From Aurelia coerulea (lineage: Eukaryota > Cnidaria > Scyphozoa > Semaeostomeae > Ulmaridae): 64,000 nucleotides of DNA. The stretch is from assembly GCA_039566865.1 (NCBI GenBank), contig CM076958.1:6982501-7046500 (forward strand), written 5' to 3'. Positions 43,269-56,100 of the stretch are shown here, piece after piece. How positions within the stretch are numbered: the first letter of the stretch is position 1; every line of letters begins with the position of its first letter. Both the position numbers and the translations under genes were made by a program. A model generated the notes under the pieces. That model was given only the letters and a program-made list of their open reading frames with translations. It ran no database searches and was not told where the DNA came from.

Positions 43269-43925
43269 TTACATATTGTCAAGTTTATCCAGTTTCTCGT
43301 TTAAATCATTGATGGAAGTGAAGAAGGTAAATCCTTTACTACGTTTCAGTTTCACAGAGAGATTGCAATTTATATCAGCGAACGCGAATTCGCATTTTCC
43401 GTGATTTTTGACCAAATCCTGTGCCTTTATCAACGTGTCTAGGCGTTTTTTGGTTAAGTCAAGCCGCACCTTGACATTAGAATCATCGGAAAGATTTGTC
43501 CGCGCTCTGTACACTTTAGTGCGATCTCTGAAGGAGTTGAGGCGCACTATCATTTGTTGACAGCGACTTCCTGCATCTGTGACTTTCACGGGCCCAATTC
43601 TGTGTGCTCGATCAACAGATTCAACACCAACTCCACAATTGAGATCACGAAACACTTTCTCAACTTCTTTCATGCATGCTTCCTTTTCTCCTTGAGGGGG
43701 TAACTCGATGTTATTGATTCTCAAACATTGACGACGACTGTATTGTTCCTCATCATCAATGCGATGTTCCAGAGTCTCCATTACCTCAATTCTCTCTTCT
43801 AGGTATTTAACTCGTTCTTCCAATGAAACAACTGTATCATCACCCACGCCAAGGTTGTCAACACGCTCCTCTAACTCTTTTATTTTCGCTTCTTGGATCT
43901 CAAATTTCTCATTCGGCTTTCTCAT
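43269..43925 (-). CDS. LINE ORF1, coiled coil plus RRM-like domain
   Basis: 218 codons from the first ATG. The N-terminal half (residues 1-60) is a heptad-rich coiled coil with KIKELEERVDNLGVGD and EERIEVMETLEHRID. YSRRQCLRINNI (about 65) opens an RRM-like segment, followed by RAHRIGPV, QMIVRLNSFRDRTKVYRAR and LTKKRLDTLIKAQDLVK. This is the L1 ORF1p/transposase-22 plan: trimerising RNA chaperone that packages the LINE RNA (family knowledge). In-frame sequence continues upstream to about 44045 (RIQRTHTGSTGSYSSNLPTG), so the true start may be earlier. Confidence 0.75.
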   Translation of the reverse strand: MRKPNEKFEIQEAKIKELEERVDNLGVGDDTVVSLEERVKYLEERIEVMETLEHRIDDEEQYSRRQCLRINNIELPPQGEKEACMKEVEKVFRDLNCGVGVESVDRAHRIGPVKVTDAGSRCQQMIVRLNSFRDRTKVYRARTNLSDDSNVKVRLDLTKKRLDTLIKAQDLVKNHGKCEFAFADINCNLSVKLKRSKGFTFFTSINDLNEKLDKLDNM

Positions 43926-44129
43926 TATTTCTTCTTCAACTTTCAGGAGGCAATCTTTGAGGTCATCTCCCGTTGGTAAATTGGATGAATAGGAGCCAGT
44001 GCTTCCTGTATGAGTTCTTTGAATTCTTTTCGATGAGTATAGGTATGAAGCTACCTAAGTACAGTTTGTCGTATAGCACACGGGATCTCGTCAAAGCATT
44101 GGCTCACAACGCCAGTGACCGAAAACATA

Positions 44130-44480
44130 AACTAGATTACAAAAATGATAAATATAAAAACTATAACAAAACCTATTAACAATCTAAAAATCTATTTACA
44201 ATGTCCAAAATTTACAATTGAAAGAAAAACCCTAAATTGACTGCTTAAATAAGCTCAGAGAGGATGCTTGTTTTGACTCAGCTGAGAGGCTATACCACAA
44301 CTGTGCTCCTCTGAGAGAAAAACATATTTTACCATTTGCTGTTTTTTCAAGGTAGCCTCAGGTCCGTGTTCGTATTGCGGAGGCTACGGGAGGAGCATTC
44401 TGAGTTTCTTGTGAAAATGTTACTCAAGTATTCCGGAGCCAACCCATTCAGGGATTTGAAGACCATTGTTCCAGAATCAT
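44130..44480 (-). mobile_element. LINE C-terminal fragment
   Basis: Minus strand reads NDSGTMVFKSLNGLAPEYLS, NIFTRNSECSSRSLRNTNTD and (shifted) CFSLRGAQLWYSLSAESK. Reverse transcriptase tail with at least two frameshifts, then an AT-rich 3' UTR. Confidence 0.75.
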
Positions 44481-44535
44481 TTTTAATGAGTTATTCCAAC
44501 CCAGCCCTTCAATAAGTGGTCTGCTTGGGGAGTCG

Positions 44536-44800
44536 TAGCTAAACAAATGATTCGTGGTACAAAATTTTTAAATAGCCTTAATAACGGACTCATTATATTA
44601 AACCCATAAATGCAACAAAAAACACCGAAATCAGTAGGAAGAAGACTATTAACTCCTGTAAAAGAAAGAATAACCAAAATAAGCCTGTAACAAGAGAAAA
44701 ACTGTTAAATCCTGTAAGACAAAACCGAATTAACCTTAAAACCTGAAAGGGAAGAAATAAGTTAATAACTCACCAGTAACTGCTGAAAAGATAAAAGTGA
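44536..44800 (-). repeat. Dispersed repeat with spaced acceptor-like motifs (copy 2)
   Basis: Inverse of 15695-15958 at high identity. CAGG ends of pyrimidine tracts at 44745, 44714, 44687 and 44658 on the minus strand, 27-31 bp apart. In both copies a LINE C-terminal piece follows within about 60 bp. Confidence 0.7.
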
Positions 44801-45392
44801 AGTCACCAAATACTACAATCTTGGTCAAAATGTATGGGACAGTCGACGACAAATAGGATGTTTTCACTAAACCCTTTTATTTCCCCCTCCCCCCTTTGTT
44901 CAATGTTGGAAAAAAGTTGTCATCACATTCACTCAACATTGAAAAGGGGGGTGAAGGGGGGATTTCGCCAATCGCTCATCTTGTTTTCAAAATATTTGCT
45001 AATACATACAGAACGGTAAGCTCTTTTACGGCTCTTTTCTGCATGATTTTTAGCAGTGTCCCATATCTTTTTGGCCAAGATTGTCCGAAAGAGTGGAAAA
45101 ACCTTTAATGTCCGATATCTCCTAAGCTGGCCGTCCGATTTATCTGAAACTTTCATATCTAAGATGTCATAAGTCATTAATAATTTTGGCTTCGCTTTTA
45201 TTGATTTTTTAGAACAATGATAAAATGAATTAAATACATTATTAATTGCAACATATGTCTTGTGTACTGATGAATGATAGAACTCGAGTGCGACATGGAA
45301 ATTTTGATTACCTATTTTCGGAAAGTCGTAAATACTTGGATTCTTAACGACATCTTTTCGAAACAGCTTTTTCAATAGCAATACGAAGTGTA

Positions 45393-45700
45393 CCTGGTGC
45401 AACTATAATAATCAGCGTCAATCTTACTAACATATATTTACATGAAGCCCAAATGTCTAACCGTGGAGATGTAACACAAACGAAGAAGGTGTTAGTTCTT
45501 TACTATTATAAGGAATCAACGAAATTGTCATATAGATAAATAGCAGCTAAATGTGGGGTCTCTAAATCTTCCGTGGAAAGAATAATTAATGGCAAAGCGA
45601 AAATACAAAAAGTTGCTTCAGAAAGGGGTCGGCCAAAGCTCATTGATATTCGAAGTAGGCGTAAAATCCTCCGAACCGTAGACAAATTGAGGTAGACATG
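45393..45700 (+). pseudogene. Tc1-like transposase N-terminus with left element end
   Basis: TA at 45391-45392 then CCTGGTGCAACTATAATAAT, a mariner/Tc1-type end. An ATG at 45453 opens MSNRGDVTQTKKVLVLYYYK, a stop, then IAAKCGVSKSSVERIINGKA and RGRPKLIDIRSRRKILRTVD. These are the paired helix-turn-helix and GRPK hinge of Tc1-family transposases. The coding is cut at 45700 by a LINE 3' end. No DDE/D catalytic part could be recognised downstream. Confidence 0.65.
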
Positions 45701-45822
45701 GGGTAGACAGAGACTTCTGCTCCTCGTGGCATCGTCCTTGTAGTATTGTAGAGTAGTTTGTAGGTAAAGTAGTCTGTAACATGTATTGTAAATTTTTAAT
45801 TGAATATATAAAAAAACGTCAC
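45701..45822 (+). mobile_element. LINE 3' end with A-rich tail
   Basis: gtggcatcgtccttgtagta ... gtattgtaaatttttaattg then aatatataaaaaaa. Same family as 38780-38899, inserted in the Tc1-like gene. Confidence 0.65.
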
Positions 45823-47580
45823 GGTAGGGCTTGAATGTCCCTAAATACTTCAATAACTGTTGACAGATACGTTATATTAACTTGGGATTTGCATAGTTGA
45901 AAAAAGCGTTTGAAGAGCTTGCGAATGATGTATAGTTTTTTCATTTTTGTGTAAAATCTATTCATTAATGTACCAAACATTAAAAAAGTGTTTTATCCCT
46001 TTCGTTTCAATTTGAATGAATTGAGAAAGACAGACGTGCCAAAACTGTTCATGAGTGCATCAACTGTGTCGAATCGCGTTACTTTGTATTACAATAACCT
46101 AGCGATTGCGACATGAGCAGGTTACTTGCGCTTGCAGAGAAATACGGAACGAAACATTTTGCAGAAATTGCTCAAGATTGGATGTTTTTGAGCATAATTT
46201 GGAGACATTAAATTGAAAATGAAGTCAAATTAATGCTGGAGTCATTGGTAAGTGAATCGTTTAGCTCAAGAATACAAACTAAGCCTTATTGGGGCCAACG
46301 TACGAGGCTTAATCGGCGAGAAGCTCAGGCCCAAATGACATTTCTGACAGAGATCGCTGAAAATCGCCTGCGATTTTGATATGTAAAAGATGGGAAAGTG
46401 TTTGGGTTATTTCTTAGGGCAATATCCATAATCGCTGAGATTTATATCCTTATATCTTATTTGCAGCGAATTTTATCTATGATTTAAGGAAGGTCAATAT
46501 TCGTCGACCGGAAAATGAATACAATTTCGGCTCCAAATGAGATATTTGTCCACGCACGCTACAAACTGCAGAGGGGCATCCCTTCTACCGATTTTTCAAA
46601 AAAAAAGTCCATGTAATTATTATAACTTAGCAGCCATTTCAATTTTCGTGAGGGTACTCAAGAATTCTCTTCCAACGACTGATTTGATATCACGTGGATA
46701 GAAAGAGGCGATTTGATTGGCTGAGTACCGTGAAATTGGATAATTTCCACGTGCTTAAGCAACCAGTAAGGATTTGAACTGTATGTTAATCAAGCATGTA
46801 GATTCCGAATCTGCAGTCAAAAAAAAAATATAATTCATAGGTCTGTCAGTTTGGGCTTTGAGCATTTTCTCTTTATATTGTCTCAGTTCGAACACAGTAG
46901 GGAAAATGACAAGGCAAACATTCAAAATTTTTTTTACAAATATTTACAAACAAGAAACAAAGTTTTCACCCCAGGCTACCTGTCTCTTGAATATCATGTT
47001 TCGAGCATTTACGACAAAGCGTTGGTGGAAAGTTCACTCTCTTTCTCAATTCCAGTGGACGTTTTGAAGAAAGTCCAGCCTCGCAGGCATAGAAGACTGT
47101 CTTTGACCTGTATTGAGTGCTATTTGTGGCGTAAATGTCGGTACTAAACAATGGAAGTCGTATTTGTCAGAAGCACCGATGAATCCGATTCACCAATTTT
47201 TTCATGAGAACTTGTCGCTGAAATTTGTGGTAGAGTTTCTTACATTTTGGCACAATCATTCATAAAACTGAATATTACAATTTATCGGAATTCATTGAGG
47301 ACCACCTTTTGAACAAAGAATTACAAAAAAGAGCCAATTTATGAATAAAAGTTGTACGTTTTTTTTTTAATATTTGGGCTGGTAGCGTACTTTCTGTTAG
47401 ATTCATTTTGCAAATCATGACAAGAATTGATTGCTTCAAGTAGAGTTTCTTAATTAATTTGGAAGAGTCTACTACAGTTTCTTATAAGCGGTTTTTTTAA
47501 AACAATGAATGCATTTGGTAAGAAAGGTTTAACTTTAGAAATAAACCTTCAAGGTTAGCATTGTACAAGTTAACTCAGAC
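45823..47580. other. Unassigned DNA, possibly the rest of the Tc1-like element
   Basis: No right-hand CCTGGTG-type end was found. The plus frame 46851-47147 (98 aa) is unrecognised. Words agtttctta(a/t)(a/t)a at 47440-47490 recur in the 60937-61552 element. Confidence 0.35.
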
Positions 47581-47589
47581 TTGCGTAAA

Positions 47590-47690
47590 TGCCAAATTCC
47601 AATCAGTCGAATGTTCCGAGCGGACGGAAATTCTTTTGTTTACAAGAGAAAATATCGCTTTGTAAGCGAATAGACATTTAGGGTTGAAGG
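47590..47690. repeat. Half copy of a small MITE
   Basis: tccgagcggacggaaattc with attccaatcagt upstream resembles one arm of 61167-61329 (tccgagcgggcggaatttc). The other arm is missing. Confidence 0.45.
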
Positions 47691-47934
47691 TCGGTATCAT
47701 GCTACACTAAACAGAGTACTTCATGCTTTCTTTCTCCGTGTCAACAATAGCTGAGCTAAGGACGAGAGAAATCCACCTTCTTACTCCGCAATGGAAGATT
47801 TATGAGGGACATTGAGGAAAGGAAGGGTCGCTGAGACTGATCGCATACATTTCGGAATAATTTTAAAAAGCTGGCAAATGTACGGTATAAAAATCTTCAA
47901 ATTTTTGAAGTTATTGGTTTTAAAAATCATTGAG

Positions 47935-48105
47935 AAATCCTAAAAAATCTCAAAAATCTTGCAAAATCCCAAAAAATCTTTAAAAATCCCCAGAAATCTC
48001 AAAAATCTTTCAAAATCTTTAAAATCTTAAGAAATCTTTAAAAAATTTCAAATATCTAGAAAATCCCAAAAATTCAAGAAATTTTAAAATCCCAAAATAT
48101 TGTAC
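47935..48105. repeat. Degenerate 12-bp-type minisatellite
   Basis: About 14 loosely repeated units around aaaatc(t/c)(t/c)aaaa, for example cttgcaaaatcccaaaaaat. Simple-sequence DNA. Confidence 0.75.
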
Positions 48106-48132
48106 GCTATGTTCGGAGTGATTTGCCCCTCG

Positions 48133-48265
48133 CCTCTTGCAACATCATTAATAATTGTTACTTTTTCAAAGTTCATTGGAATTGTATGTTATTTGATGAT
48201 AAATATCATGCAGCTAATCACTGAAATTTCCGCACCCTTTATATTGACAATGATGTTGCAAGAGG
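48133..48265. repeat. 17-bp inverted repeat with 99-bp loop
   Basis: CCTCTTGCAACATCATT and its perfect inverse AATGATGTTGCAAGAGG. May be a short MITE; no target duplication was identified. Confidence 0.5.
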
Positions 48266-48984
48266 AAAGTCTGAACGATTTGTTGGAGAAACTGGCTGCA
48301 GATTACGGTCAGATTTTTCCTATCAAACCAGTTGAAATACTTTTGGCATTTGTGCTGCTTCATATTTTCAGTTTTGGTCCTCATTTTGCAAGATAGAAAT
48401 GTAAGTATCTGTTAATTCATCCTTGTTTATAACGACAGTGTGATGTTTTGTTAGGCCAGTGCAGTGCAATCTTCCCGTTTTTCACCTACCCCTCAGCATT
48501 AAATATTGAAAATCACGTGTGGTATTCATGTTAGCTTTAAACTAAAAAAGATTCAGATACTGTAGTGCTCTAAGTTTGGCATCTTTAAAGATGTTCTGAA
48601 GATTCTTGAACACACAGAATAAGACCTTCGAAGCAAAGTATTTAGTCTCCAGATATATTTGAATACGTTTCTGTGTTTACTGAGGTTTTTACTATGACAA
48701 GCCTACAGTGAGGTCAGTGAGGTCAAATTGAAACCTTCGGCATTGCTCCAGATTTTGAGATACTTCTTAGCCCCCGTCAACAGGTATGTATTCAAGTATT
48801 GGGAACAGGTCTGTGAAGAAATTTTTTGAAAATTTTAATTTTCCTTTCGTACGATCATTTGTTGGTGAAGGGTGGTAAAATCGTCCAAAAACAACCTAAA
48901 TTTAACTTTTCAAATTTCCCGGTCGGCTTTCCGTTCCATTGATTGGTTTTAGATATTGCCACGTGCTAAGCTAGTTAGCCAGTT

Positions 48985-49253
48985 AGGATTTAGTGCCTAT
49001 CTTTGAAAGCGTAGTTATTTTCTGAACATAAGTCTGCTAATTTCAAGTTCACTCTTTTCCTTTTCGGTTCATACTGATCACCGTGAGGAACAAGACCTGA
49101 AATAATAACCTCTGTATCATTTATCCTCATTTCCTTAGCTAGCTCTATTACTTCATGTGCGATATGAACTTCAGATTTGTCTACGTCATTCTTCTTTGTC
49201 ACTATATAGTGTACTGTGTCAGGAAATTTCGTGGTGCATCTAAAAGACAGCAT
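48985..49253 (-). mobile_element. LINE fragment, SGNH/esterase-like region
   Basis: Encodes FPDTVHYIVTKKNDVD, EVHIAHEVIELAKEMRINDT and EVIISGLVPHGDQY, ending LADLCSENNYAF. The last phrase is the start of the fragment at 24375 (LCSENNYAFIEHTNI), so both derive from one LINE family and join into a longer SGNH-like domain. Confidence 0.65.
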
Positions 49254-50649
49254 GAGAATATTTCTATAAGGTAACTTAAAAATTTCAACTCGGCTGAGTT
49301 CATAAGCGATCTGCTTTCAATTGACTGGAATGGCATTGTCAAAAACAACGATAATGTTAACCTTATCGTGAACCCTAATCTATATGGGTTTTTTTCGAGC
49401 TACCATTTATGGGGGGGGGGGTGCTTTCTTAAAAAAACATCCTGAAATCTTAAGGCAGTTAATCATCTATCAAAATACCATTAAACATCAAGAGAGCATC
49501 AGCAATACAAACCTGATGAGTAACATTCTTTATGTAGGTTTGCTGTTTCTTTCCTTTCTTATTTTTCAATCCAAAAGTTTTATCCTGCAATTTTGACAAA
49601 ACAAAATTAAGAAGGATTCCTTTGAATCATTTTTACTAAAAAGGATAAAAAATTTTTAGGGTTAATTAAAGCAAACTACCAGCAGCATCTAATTTGATGA
49701 ACATTAATTCTCTGATTCTGCAGCCAGAACAGTCCAATAGATGGATGTTCAAGCCCTCCAGCCCCATACTTACCACATTGTGTCATGACTTGGGATCACA
49801 TAAAGTCATTAATGATTCAGCTACCGGGTGTTTCAAAATGACACAACTGATTTAAAAAAAACTATGGTGTAAAGCACACAACTTGATCAAGAAACTGTGA
49901 CAAAGGGATTCCTTCCTGATAGCATAGGTTCCAAATCTTTAAAGGGCTAAAATCACCATTTACGAAAATTTGATATATAAGCATTCTTTCACCGCTGAAT
50001 TCGATGAGAACACCCAAAACGCGATATTTTGGCAATAAGCGCCCCCAAAAGCCCCTGAAAGTTGGGGAGGTGCTGAAAATTACCGCGCAAAGAAAGAGAC
50101 TGGATCGAGTGATTGTGAAAGGTCTGTGACGTAACAGCAGGAAGCACGCTACGCGCAAGCAAACGAAGCACTGTTGGGGAATCTGTCGCGTGCGAATAAA
50201 CTGAAGAAACAAACGAAATAAATGTCGGAAACAGCGTCTGAATCATCATGCAAATCAAAAGATGTGTGCTACGACGTCAAAGAATATGTTATCGAAGAAG
50301 AAGGCGAAGTAGCAATAGCGAGCACCGACTGTAGTGAGGACTGTAGTAGGACAAACTTCACGTCGTCCTAGGCCTACACATCCAAGATCCATATCAAGAG
50401 TCAAGATGACCCCATTTCCGATGAAGAATGGATAAAAAAATGACAAAAACATACTGAAATGATAAGAAACTCGCAACTAATCTTAATATGAACAGTCTTA
50501 CCTCAGTTTACAAGTAAAAATTATAAATTTCCGGCCAAATGATAAGATTCACCACGATTCACCACGCACGGGTTCTCCGCTAAACGGGCCCAAATTTACG
50601 CCTTTCACTTCATTCTCGTCAAAAGCACTTTCTTGGAGATGATAAGATA

Positions 50650-51073
50650 CCGTAAAAGCTCTATTAAGCCCCGGGGGGGGGCTTATTTAATTTTCGAGGC
50701 TCTAGAGGGGGGGGCTTAATAGAGAGGGGGGCTTAATAGAGAGGGGGGCTTATTTAAAAAATCAAGTTGTTCCCCGGACTTACACTGCGCTGTGTCACTC
50801 TCGAGGGATGCTAGAGACGTTGAAGTGAAGAAAGAACTGGACAAAAAAGTTTTGACTCTCAAGCACATGAAATTAGAAATTGGAAATATTACGATGAAAT
50901 ACATCACGAGCACTCATTAAATCATTGCACTTTACTCCAAAATCTTTCTTGTATGAAAATGGGGGGGGGGGCTTAATAGAGAGGGGCGGCTTATTTAATT
51001 TTCGAGGCTCTAGAGGGGGGGCTTAATAGAGAGGGGGCTTAATAGAGAGGGGGGCTTAATAGAGCTATTACGG
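50650..51073. mobile_element. TA-flanked MITE with poly-G inner repeats
   Basis: Inverted ends CCGTAA(A/T)AGCTCTATTAAGC, 23 bp with one mismatch, bordered by TA at 50648-50649 and 51074-51075. Inside, two blocks of G-runs with gcttaatagagagggg and gcttatttaattttcgaggc surround AT-rich DNA. Noncoding. Confidence 0.8.
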
Positions 51074-52087
51074 TATTACTGATCCCAATGTATGAAGTGT
51101 AATTCATATCAAAATCTTCATTGATAGCCTGTGTGCAGACTTTTCATTGGTAAATTCCCAGCATTTGTGTCCTTCAGAACTCTCTTAGAAATGACCGTGA
51201 CCGTAAGCCTGATCGTAAACGAATGACAACAGTCAACAAAATTGACCTACTGACACTAAAATCACAATACCTCCAAATTTTAGTGCAAAGACCTATTAAC
51301 ATCTGACACTATTGGAAAGGGTATTCTTTAAGTCATTCATATATAATCGTTGTTCAATTCAAATATAAATGCTACCTTGGAAAATTACCTCTTCTCTGCG
51401 GAACCACTGATTTCTTCTTTGGGGAAACAGGACAATTTTTCTGATAATTCAACAAAGACGACGTATGTGGCTTTTACGATTCGGTTCTTTCATTGATGGA
51501 AAGCTTTTACCCCGATTTCATCTGATATCAAATCCATTCGGTATGACATATCCATCCCGGGAACAGAGGCAAACTGTCGATCGAAGTCTTTTGGTACGAA
51601 ATGCTCCGACCAAACCCTGGAGTGCTTCTAATCGGTCAATTTTGCCTTCTATCTCTTTATAAATTCCGTCAATTTCTTCCTTCTCGTTTCCTCGCTTCAA
51701 GCTGGTAATCGCCAAAGAAGGCAGATTATGGATAGAAATACCCAGATTTTTGTCATAGATATTGCTCCAGTCACAAACCATACACCTATCAGGCATGGTT
51801 GAAAGAACAGATTTGCGGACAGAAGCAAGAAGCAACTTTGTTCTGTTTCTCCCATGAAGGCCTACGCTACGACTCTCACGCCTTCCTGCTGTGACGCTGC
51901 AACGCTCGTTACCAATCTTCTGTTCTTTGCGCGGTAATTTTGAAATTTTACTGCAAATTCACAACTTTGGAGGGCTTTTGGGGGCACTTATTGCCAAAAT
52001 ATCACGTTTTGGGTGATCTCATCGAATTCAGCGGTGAAAGAATGTTCATATATCAAATTTTCGTAATTGGTGATATTAGCCCTTTAA

Positions 52088-52563
52088 AAAAGCTGATGTA
52101 AAATTCAATGACATATTTCTTTGAACTGAATGATTTCAAAGAAACTTTAGCTGCTACTTTATAATCCTGTTGGACTTTTTGAAATCTTCAATATTTTCAG
52201 ATTTATAGTGTTTTTCTTCTTTTTCAAGAATTCAAGAAAAAATTCCAAAAAAACTGAAAATCATTGTCATTTCTAAACTATTTGATGCAACATGACATAT
52301 TTTCAAAGAAAACCATAGTTTATGAATGCCTACAATATGGCATCAAGCAAATGTCTGTCACTCATCTGGTTTATGAGTTAGAAATTTGATGACGTCACAT
52401 CCTCAAATGACTTGAAATATGAAATGCGCTGTAATTTCCAAAAATATTAAAATTTCTGGAAAGTCCAACGGTAGAATTATAAGTAAGTAGCTAAAGTTTC
52501 TTTCAAGCCATTCAATCAGAAGAAACAGGTCATTGACTTTTACACCCACCTTTTTAGGCAGAG
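52088..52563. mobile_element. TTAA-flanked palindromic MITE, 476 bp
   Basis: The arms (52090-52200 and 52455-52563) share TGAAAGAAACTTTAGCT-type sequence. TTAA at 52084-52087 and 52564-52567 restores the uninterrupted host word GCCCTTTAAAGATTTGG when one copy is removed; that word is intact in the opposite arm of the host element. TTAA targets are typical of piggyBac-like elements. Confidence 0.8.
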
Positions 52564-53133
52564 TTAAAGATTTGGAACCTATCCTGATTCATCAGTTACC
52601 CGTATCGAGGGAGCTCTCAGTGTCCACTTATAATTGAAAGTATATCTCAAATGGCCTAATCATTTTAGAGAAAGTAAAGCACGATCATGGGTACTGGGTG
52701 ACTGTTTGGTTGTTTTGTACTAGGGGGTCATTTTTGGCCCCCCCCCCTTTCTCCAAATCTACAAAAGATATAACAATAAAACCTACACCTATCGTTCTTT
52801 AGACAATTTCCTATTGAAATATTACAATAACAATTAATTAGTGACGTGATTGGTCGCCAAGCAACCGAAGAACAAAGGAAAATTAACAAATTTATACCTT
52901 CTTAGAAAGAAAAATTCTATTTAATCAACTGCTCAGCCAATTTTCTCCACATTTGTCTCAAATAGTAGGGAACATGTCATAGATCCAAAAAGCATACTTA
53001 TTTTCAAATGTTCACAATGGCACAGGTGGTGAGCATGAAGATTTCTATTTTGAGAAACTTTAAAAAACTCTGAGTAATGAAAATCAGATAAATTTGAATA
53101 TGTGTATTGCCTTTATCCAACAATCCGAGAATC

Positions 53134-56100
53134 AGCAGGGGTAAATTTTGTAACAATAGCAGTTTTGGTTTGTTTACATTTTGCACCACAGCCAATCAAC
53201 GAGCTCCATTTTTGACCACGTGATCAACAATTTCCCGCGTCGCGATCGTTGCGAGTCGAAGCTGTGGGGAAAACCATAGGAAACCTACCCTCTCGAATTT
53301 TGCTCGCCGCGAAAATATAGTTTTGAGGAACCCTTAGAAATTTTTAATCTGGGTTGTCAGATAAATTTCCTAACCAGGGCTGCTTGCCCATTGGTCTATT
53401 CCACCTGGTTTTTGAGCAATAATTTTTTTTTAAAGTCGTCATTCCACGGACCTCTCGCTTCCTTTGAGGGGGCTTAGGCCAAGCGCAAGGAAGTCAAGCT
53501 TTGCCTCAAGTGCCTCCAGGAACGGCACTCCCAGTTGCTAAAAATCAGTTCCAGACTGGAAATCAAGGTTCCAATACATTCAAGTTTGATTTACCCAACA
53601 GAACTGTTGCAGCAACTTATCTTAATTGGTCGCCAAATTAGCCCCCCCCCCCTGTCAACAACATTTCAATAACAAGAAAAATCGGCATGCAAGGGCTTCT
53701 CTTCTAGACACTTCGGTGGGCAATATCTAAATGTCAATTCGTCCACTGATCATAAAGTAAACTGCAGAATCATTTGTTGGTTTCTTCGAAAAACAAAACT
53801 CCAGGACAATACTAAACAAGATTTTGGTAGGCAAACTGGAAGAGCAGACCATGAAATAGTTACACAACACAGTAAGGACAACGAAATATTGTGTTATTTA
53901 AATGGTGGATTCTCCAAACTTAATGGCTACGATAAAGTTTCCTTCAATGAATGTTGGAAGAATACAGGTATGTTTTTGATAGACAAATAATTTAACCTAA
54001 AGTATTGAAAGTTTATCAAAATTATCACATTTCCAGTACTCCAGAGTAGAGTTTCTTGCGAGGTCCATAAACAATATTTGTACCCTCGCTCGTAAACATT
54101 TCAAAACAAAGTTTTAAAGTTTTAAGGTGTGTTGACATTAACTCGAGTAGATTTCCGAATGATATAATACAGGAAACAAGCAGAACAAGTGAAGAAAATA
54201 AAGTAAACTATGATAAGGCTTTCCATTACCAAAATGAATAGTTTCTTAAAGATTTTTCCCAGTTCTGGAGTTTCTTGATATTATTTAGCGATCTTCTGAG
54301 AGTTGAGTTTCTTATAAGCAGCTTCGTGCGTCTGTGTGTAAACGCAAAAATGAAAAGTAACCAAAGAAACCATTCCAACGTAAGAATACTTTGAATCTAA
54401 ATTTGATCATCCACACAAATCTTTCGAGCTAGAATGCTTCCGACCAGTTGTTTAAATTCAAATTCATAAATTCGGAGACACTTAAAAAATCTTTATTAAT
54501 TTATTCTCCAATTTTCCTTGAAGGTGAAACAAAGTCTAGTTTAGTGGTTGACAAGATGATTTATTTATATGATGTCCACTTCTGCAATTTATCGACCTAC
54601 CTTAAAAGACTGACTTCTTTCATCTTTTTGCTCCCTTCTTTAATGAACATTCTTTGGGAAAAACTTATGTTGTGGCAATAAAGTTTGCAAAATCAAGCTT
54701 TCAAACTTTCTGCTGATAAATTGTATCAATTCTTCGTCATCTCATGTTCTGTTTATCCCGTTATGCTGCCAAATTAGGCCTGGCTGTGAGCATTTTAGCA
54801 CGCGAGCGGTACATCGCTCTCCTCGGTGAAGTCAGGCGGGCGATTTTCATTCAATAGAAAATCATCATAAAAAGTGTATGAATAAACGAGGAATCCAATA
54901 TTTGTCTTTAAACAGCTAACCTTACAAAACAAGACGGCGATTCTCTCACAGAAAGAAACCTTAGTTTTATGTAGTCGCAAATCAACGACATTCTAACGAG
55001 GATGTCTCGGCGGTCTCCGGTAATATTTTTCCGGTGCTTGAGTTTCTTAATTTTTTGTCGACCTGAGAGTTTAGTTCTCAAACAGGCTTCTGTAAGAAAA
55101 TAAGGCAAGACGTCTAAGAAAGTTAATGTAAAATATATCGTACGGCCCCGTTGTCATATTTCTTGATAGTCCTACTCTCGAAAGCCGATCTTTCGATCGT
55201 TTCTGATTATTCGCCATGCTGAAATGATTCGGTTTTTACATGTCAGTAACTTATGGATACCAAATGACTTTTTCAATGGTCTTCAAATAACAGTCAGGTG
55301 TAAAGGATTTCAAAGAATTTGTTTGGCTGTTGCTTTTCAAAATGTTTTGTTTGTTTTTCGCGTGACTTGTCAAGTAGTTAACGATTTACAGGAGTTCAAG
55401 AGGTAATGAAGTGTGATGAGTAATGAATGAAAACATAAGGCGGGCGGTTCCAATGTGAACTGACTTGGAGGCAGGCGATGAATAGCTCCCCTCGCCAACT
55501 CGAGGCGAGCATGGAGGCGGGCGCGGGCGATCGCCAGCCTTAAACGGCCAGGCCTGCCAAATGGTGCAAAATCGTATTCAATTTCGTCCTAAAGGACCTA
55601 AACTTTTCATCATTTCATCGAATCAACCAAGCAGTGTTTCATTCCAGTTTTGAATAATAGGAAGACGAACAAAAAGTCCTCCCAAAAAGAGAAACCCTTA
55701 CATGTCAAGTGTCCTTGTTATGCAAATTTTGTTGACAGGGCCAATTGGTGGCCAAGTAAAAAACCTTACTGCAACACTTCAGTTCGTGTAAACCAAAATT
55801 AAAGGTATTGGAACCTTGATTTCCAGTCTGGAATTGATTTTCGGCCATTGTGAGTGCCGTTGTGTCGTTCCTGGAGGCAAAGATTAACTTCCTTGCGCTG
55901 GGCCTAAGCCCCATCAAAGGAAGCAAGAGGTCCGTGAAATGACGACGTTTAAAAAAAATTATTTCTCAAAAACCAAGTGTAGTAGACCAATGGGCAAGCA
56001 ATCCTGGTTAGGAAATTTATCTGACAACCCAGATTAAAAATTTCTAAAGGTTCCTCAAAACTATATTTTCGCGGCGAGCAAAATTCGAGAGGGTAGTTTT

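Larger units (their letters stand above)
38900..44060 (-). mobile_element. Long LINE with ORF1 and ORF2
   Basis: The most complete LINE in the window, about 5.2 kb. It has ORF1 at the 5' end, a 1.1-kb middle region with unexplained frames, and ORF2 with APE endonuclease, reverse transcriptase and a C-terminal cysteine/histidine block. The 3' end is replaced by a plus-strand LINE tail. The 5' end abuts another LINE's 3' fragment at 44130. Confidence 0.75.
49824..52602. mobile_element. Long-TIR mariner-type element with nested insertions
   Basis: Left end CCGGGTGTTTCAAAATGACA after TA. The left inner arm (49900-50150) matches the inverse of 51870-52080 and, beyond a nested MITE, 52564-52602 (GGTTCCAAATCTTTAA). 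The right end CGGGTA is truncated relative to the left. The interior (50220-51860) holds only short frames, for example MSETASESSCKSKDV at 50222 and a 105-aa minus frame at 51835-51518, neither recognised. Confidence 0.7.

Noticed and set aside
44929..45402. 157-codon minus frame
   Set aside because: No motif recognised and it runs through the CCCCTCC/GGGGTGA inverted region; kept out of the gene list.
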